From: Candidatus Caccovivens faecavium
Lineage (GTDB): Bacteria; Bacillota; Clostridia; Christensenellales; UBA1242
DNA: 15,138 nt
Assembly (NCBI GenBank): GCA_018715545.1
Contig: DVLK01000028.1
Location: forward strand, 1 to 15,138
Direction: 5' to 3'
The notes beneath the pieces are model-generated. The model searched no databases, was not told the origin of the DNA, and saw only the letters and a list, made by a program, of their open reading frames with translations. The position numbers and the translations under genes are program-made. Below, one piece after another: positions 13,391 to 15,138 of the stretch. How positions within the stretch are numbered: the stretch's first letter is position 1; the number at the start of each line of letters is the position of its first letter.

Positions 13391-13608
13391 GTTGATTAAT
13401 GGGTCCCCGAAAAATGCTTGTCATTTTTAGGGAGAAGGAACAAACAAGCAGGTGATAAGTGTTTTGATATTTATATCAAAATACGAAACTAAGCGCAGTT
13501 TGTGACGCCGTCGCTACTTAAAGAGGTTTTGATCAGAAGCCTATTATGTTTATTGATCCAGCCGTTAAGGTGCGAGCGAAATATCTTGCAAAATCGACTT
13601 GTTTCAAC
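13391..13608 (+). ncRNA. Candidate structured RNA or 5' leader upstream of glmM
   Basis: No protein gene; instead there are dense complementary segments. Hairpin 1 pairs 13406-13416 with 13422-13432 (10 pairs, one G-A mismatch); its CTTGT loop (13417-13421) can pair with ACAAG (13444-13448), forming a pseudoknot. Hairpin 2 pairs 13459-13470 with 13473-13484 (12 pairs). Hairpin 3 pairs AAACT (13486-13490) with AGTTT (13497-13501). A long interrupted stem pairs 13512-13514, 13517-13521, 13525-13526 and 13531-13535 with 13572-13574, 13565-13569, 13562-13563 and 13554-13558. GTTGA (13391-13395) can close the whole with TCAAC (13604-13608). I compared it mentally with T-box, SAM, TPP, FMN, lysine, cobalamin, c-di-AMP, SRP, tmRNA, RNase P and glmS ribozyme signatures and recognised none. 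Being a functional RNA is inference. Confidence 0.45.
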
Positions 13609-13629
13609 TTTTTAACACAATAAAAACTT

Positions 13630-13663
13630 AAATCTCATATCTAATTAGATAGGAGATTTTTTT
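13630..13663 (+). promoter_or_regulatory. Terminator-like hairpin that buries the glmM ribosome-binding site
   Basis: AAATCTC (13630-13636) pairs with GAGATTT (13653-13659), and TATCT (13638-13642) with AGATA (13647-13651), around an AATT loop with one A-G mismatch. A run of seven T (13657-13663) ends at the ATG. The only Shine-Dalgarno-like sequence, GGAG (13652-13655), lies in the right arm. It could act as an attenuator or as a translation-blocking hairpin. A weak promoter-like pair TCGACT (13594-13599) and CACAAT (13616-13621) just upstream offers an alternative origin of the transcript. Confidence 0.6.
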
Positions 13664-14962
13664 ATGGGAAATTTTTTTGGAACGGACGGCATCCGTGGAA
13701 TATTTGGGCAAACACTGACGCCTAAGCTTGCCGAAAATGTGGGAAACGCACTTTGCCAAGTTAAAGCAAAGCCGAAAATTTTGATAGGCTCTGATACCCG
13801 CCTTTCTTCCGATATATTAAAATGCTCACTTGCCGTTGGCGTCATGCTTGGCGGTGGAGATGTTGTCGATATTGGAATTGTACCAACATCTTGTGTGTCA
13901 TATCTTACCGAAACTCTATGCTATGATTATGGAGTTATGATTTCCGCCTCTCACAACCCGCCTGAATATAACGGAATAAAGATTTTTAAAAGTAACGGTC
14001 AAAAGATGAACGACGATGAGGAAAGTAAACTTGAATGTTATTTTTCTACTTCTATTGAAACTCCTTTCCAAGGAAAATACAAACAAAAAAACTTATCTCG
14101 CATATATATGAAATTCCTATCATCTTGTTCTGATGTCAGTCTTGAAAATTATAAAATTTGTTTGGATTGTAGTAACGGTTCTAGCTATAAGATTGCTCCA
14201 AATGTTTTTAAAAAATTAGGAGCAAAAGTATTTGTCACATGCGGAAAGAATAAAGGCGAACTTATCAATGAAAAATGCGGAAGTTTGCATATCGAACATT
14301 TAGCAAATTTTGTTAAGCGAAAAAAGGCAGACTTTGGCTTTGCTTTTGATGGAGATGCCGATAGACTAATCGCAGTAGATAGCAACGGCGAAATCTTTGA
14401 TGGTGATAAAATTTTGTATATCTTAGCAAAACAAATGAAAAAGGAAGGCAAACTTTATGCAAGCACAATTGTCGGCACAAGCCACACCAATAGTGGCATA
14501 ATGAACGCACTAAACAAGTACAAAATCAACCTAATTCGCACCGATATTGGCGATAAATATGTTATAGACGCCATGGAAAAGATGAACTTATCGCTTGGCG
14601 GAGAACAATCTGGGCATATCATTATGCGTGATAAGATAAGAACAGGCGACGGCATTTTAACCGCGATAAGTCTTGCAAATGTCATCGCCAAAGAAGGGAA
14701 GCCTATGTCAGAGCTTTTTGATGCACATATGCTCCCGCAAGCAAATATCGACTGTGTAGTTCACGACAAAATGAAGGTTATGAACAATGAGGAATTAAGA
14801 CTTTTACTTTCAAATATCTCCTGTTCTATTGCCCCTGCGGGAAGAGTTTTGGTTAGAGCAAGTGGAACAGAAAATAAGATTAGAATTATGGTGGAGCATA
14901 TGAGCCCGACAAAAGCCAAAAAACTTGCAAAAGAAATTAAAAATTTGGTAGTAAAAATTTAA
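13664..14962 (+). CDS. glmM: Phosphoglucosamine mutase
   Basis: Converts glucosamine-6-phosphate to glucosamine-1-phosphate on the way to UDP-GlcNAc and peptidoglycan. The 432-residue product has all four alpha-D-phosphohexomutase domains: the N-terminal FGTDGIRG (5-12), and the catalytic phosphoserine loop ISASHNP with Ser96. The Mg-binding FDGDADR follows (229, 231 and 233 are the aspartates), then the sugar-binding GGEQSGH (312-318) and the phosphate-binding RASGTEN (398-404). FGTDGIRG plus GEQSGH points to GlmM rather than a phosphomannomutase. It is slightly shorter than the usual 445-450 residues. The start follows GGAG by 8 nt, within a strong hairpin. In many Firmicutes glmM follows cdaA-cdaR; that linkage is absent here, as upstream lie only the structured region and repeats. 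Confidence 0.94.
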   Translation: MGNFFGTDGIRGIFGQTLTPKLAENVGNALCQVKAKPKILIGSDTRLSSDILKCSLAVGVMLGGGDVVDIGIVPTSCVSYLTETLCYDYGVMISASHNPPEYNGIKIFKSNGQKMNDDEESKLECYFSTSIETPFQGKYKQKNLSRIYMKFLSSCSDVSLENYKICLDCSNGSSYKIAPNVFKKLGAKVFVTCGKNKGELINEKCGSLHIEHLANFVKRKKADFGFAFDGDADRLIAVDSNGEIFDGDKILYILAKQMKKEGKLYASTIVGTSHTNSGIMNALNKYKINLIRTDIGDKYVIDAMEKMNLSLGGEQSGHIIMRDKIRTGDGILTAISLANVIAKEGKPMSELFDAHMLPQANIDCVVHDKMKVMNNEELRLLLSNISCSIAPAGRVLVRASGTENKIRIMVEHMSPTKAKKLAKEIKNLVVKI

Positions 14963-14996
14963 AAAAAGAAAGCACTACGCTCTTGCCTTCTTTTTT
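14962..14996. terminator. Possible terminator between glmM and the convergent partial gene
   Basis: AAAAAAGAA (14962-14970) pairs with TTCTTTTTT (14988-14996), with three further inner pairs (14972-14974 with 14984-14986) around a 9-nt loop. It begins directly at the glmM stop and overlaps the last codons of the convergent minus-strand gene. There is no separate U tract beyond the stem, so it is weaker than the other terminators here. Confidence 0.45.
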
Positions 14997-15138
14997 CTTC
15001 GTGGCTTAAATACCTTTTCAATTAAAACATCAAGCACTTTGTCCATTTTTTTCATGTCGTCTTTTTCAAGTGACTTTTCAATGTTGTTCATAATAACTTC
15101 ACCATAGTTTGCTTTATGTCCATAAAACTCATAAAATT
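14975..15138 (-). CDS. C-terminal part of an unrecognised basic protein (cut by window edge)
   Basis: The minus strand is open from the window edge to a TAG at 14977-14975, giving 53 complete codons, the C-terminus of a longer protein. The visible part has an aromatic segment (FYEFYGHKANYGEVI), a charged helix (NNIEKSLEKDDMKKMDKVLD) and a strongly basic tail (KPRRKKKARA) that suggests nucleic-acid contact. I do not recognise the family. It is convergent with glmM, and its last codons lie in the inverted repeat that may terminate glmM. An open frame of this length with coding-like codon use is supportive but not proof. Confidence 0.5.
   Translation of the reverse strand, partial: FYEFYGHKANYGEVIMNNIEKSLEKDDMKKMDKVLDVLIEKVFKPRRKKKARA

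Noticed and set aside
13115..13399. Short open reading frames on both strands between gtrA and glmM
   Set aside because: They run through the REP-like palindromes, have repeat-derived low-similarity sequence, and no ribosome-binding sites.
13400..13620. Known riboswitch or housekeeping RNA (c-di-AMP, T-box, SAM, cobalamin, SRP, tmRNA, RNase P, glmS ribozyme)
   Set aside because: GGAACAA and CCGAAA hint at parts of some motifs, but none of the diagnostic conserved blocks I know is present; the family is left open.

Overview
The window reads as the chromosome of an AT-rich, endospore-forming Firmicute of the class Clostridia. The evidence is gene content: spoVG, a sleB-ypeB germination pair, spoIIR, veg, and a SipL-type coat morphogenesis protein with SPOCS/DUF3794 and LysM domains, which is typical of Clostridia. 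A clostridial-size pyruvate phosphate dikinase, engB, glmM and murC complete the recognisable set. I cannot place it to genus. No phage genes, insertion sequences, CRISPR arrays, tRNAs or rRNAs were seen.

Layout, left to right. The 5' part of murC (minus strand, cut by the window edge) diverges from spoVG (plus). spoVG ends in a clear terminator. It is followed by a BspA-like leucine-rich-repeat protein gene, then a 79-residue orphan gene whose promoter spacer contains nine consecutive C. Next come three sporulation genes on the minus strand, in transcription order spoIIR, sleB, ypeB. A short GNAT-like gene (plus) converges on sipL (minus), and sipL diverges from veg (plus). About 330 bp without a firm gene follow, then ppdK (minus), a second BspA-like paralogue (minus) and engB (minus). 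engB diverges from a GtrA-family membrane protein gene (plus). About 550 bp without a protein gene then hold four REP-like palindromes and a strongly structured region that ends in a terminator-like hairpin abutting the start of glmM (plus). The C-terminal end of an unrecognised lysine/arginine-rich protein (minus) closes the window.

Functionally, murC and glmM serve peptidoglycan precursor synthesis. SpoIIR signals across the forespore septum, SipL acts in coat assembly, and SleB/YpeB degrade cortex at germination. SpoVG and Veg are small regulators linked to development and envelope. The most unusual signals are regulatory. Four unrelated genes (the first BspA-like gene, the GNAT gene, engB and gtrA) have their ATG exactly 6 nt after a -10 element and no Shine-Dalgarno, which predicts leaderless mRNAs. 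The 79-residue orphan has a homopolymer C9 exactly between its -35 and -10, the architecture of a slippage-driven phase-variable promoter. glmM is preceded by a possible pseudoknotted leader of unrecognised family.
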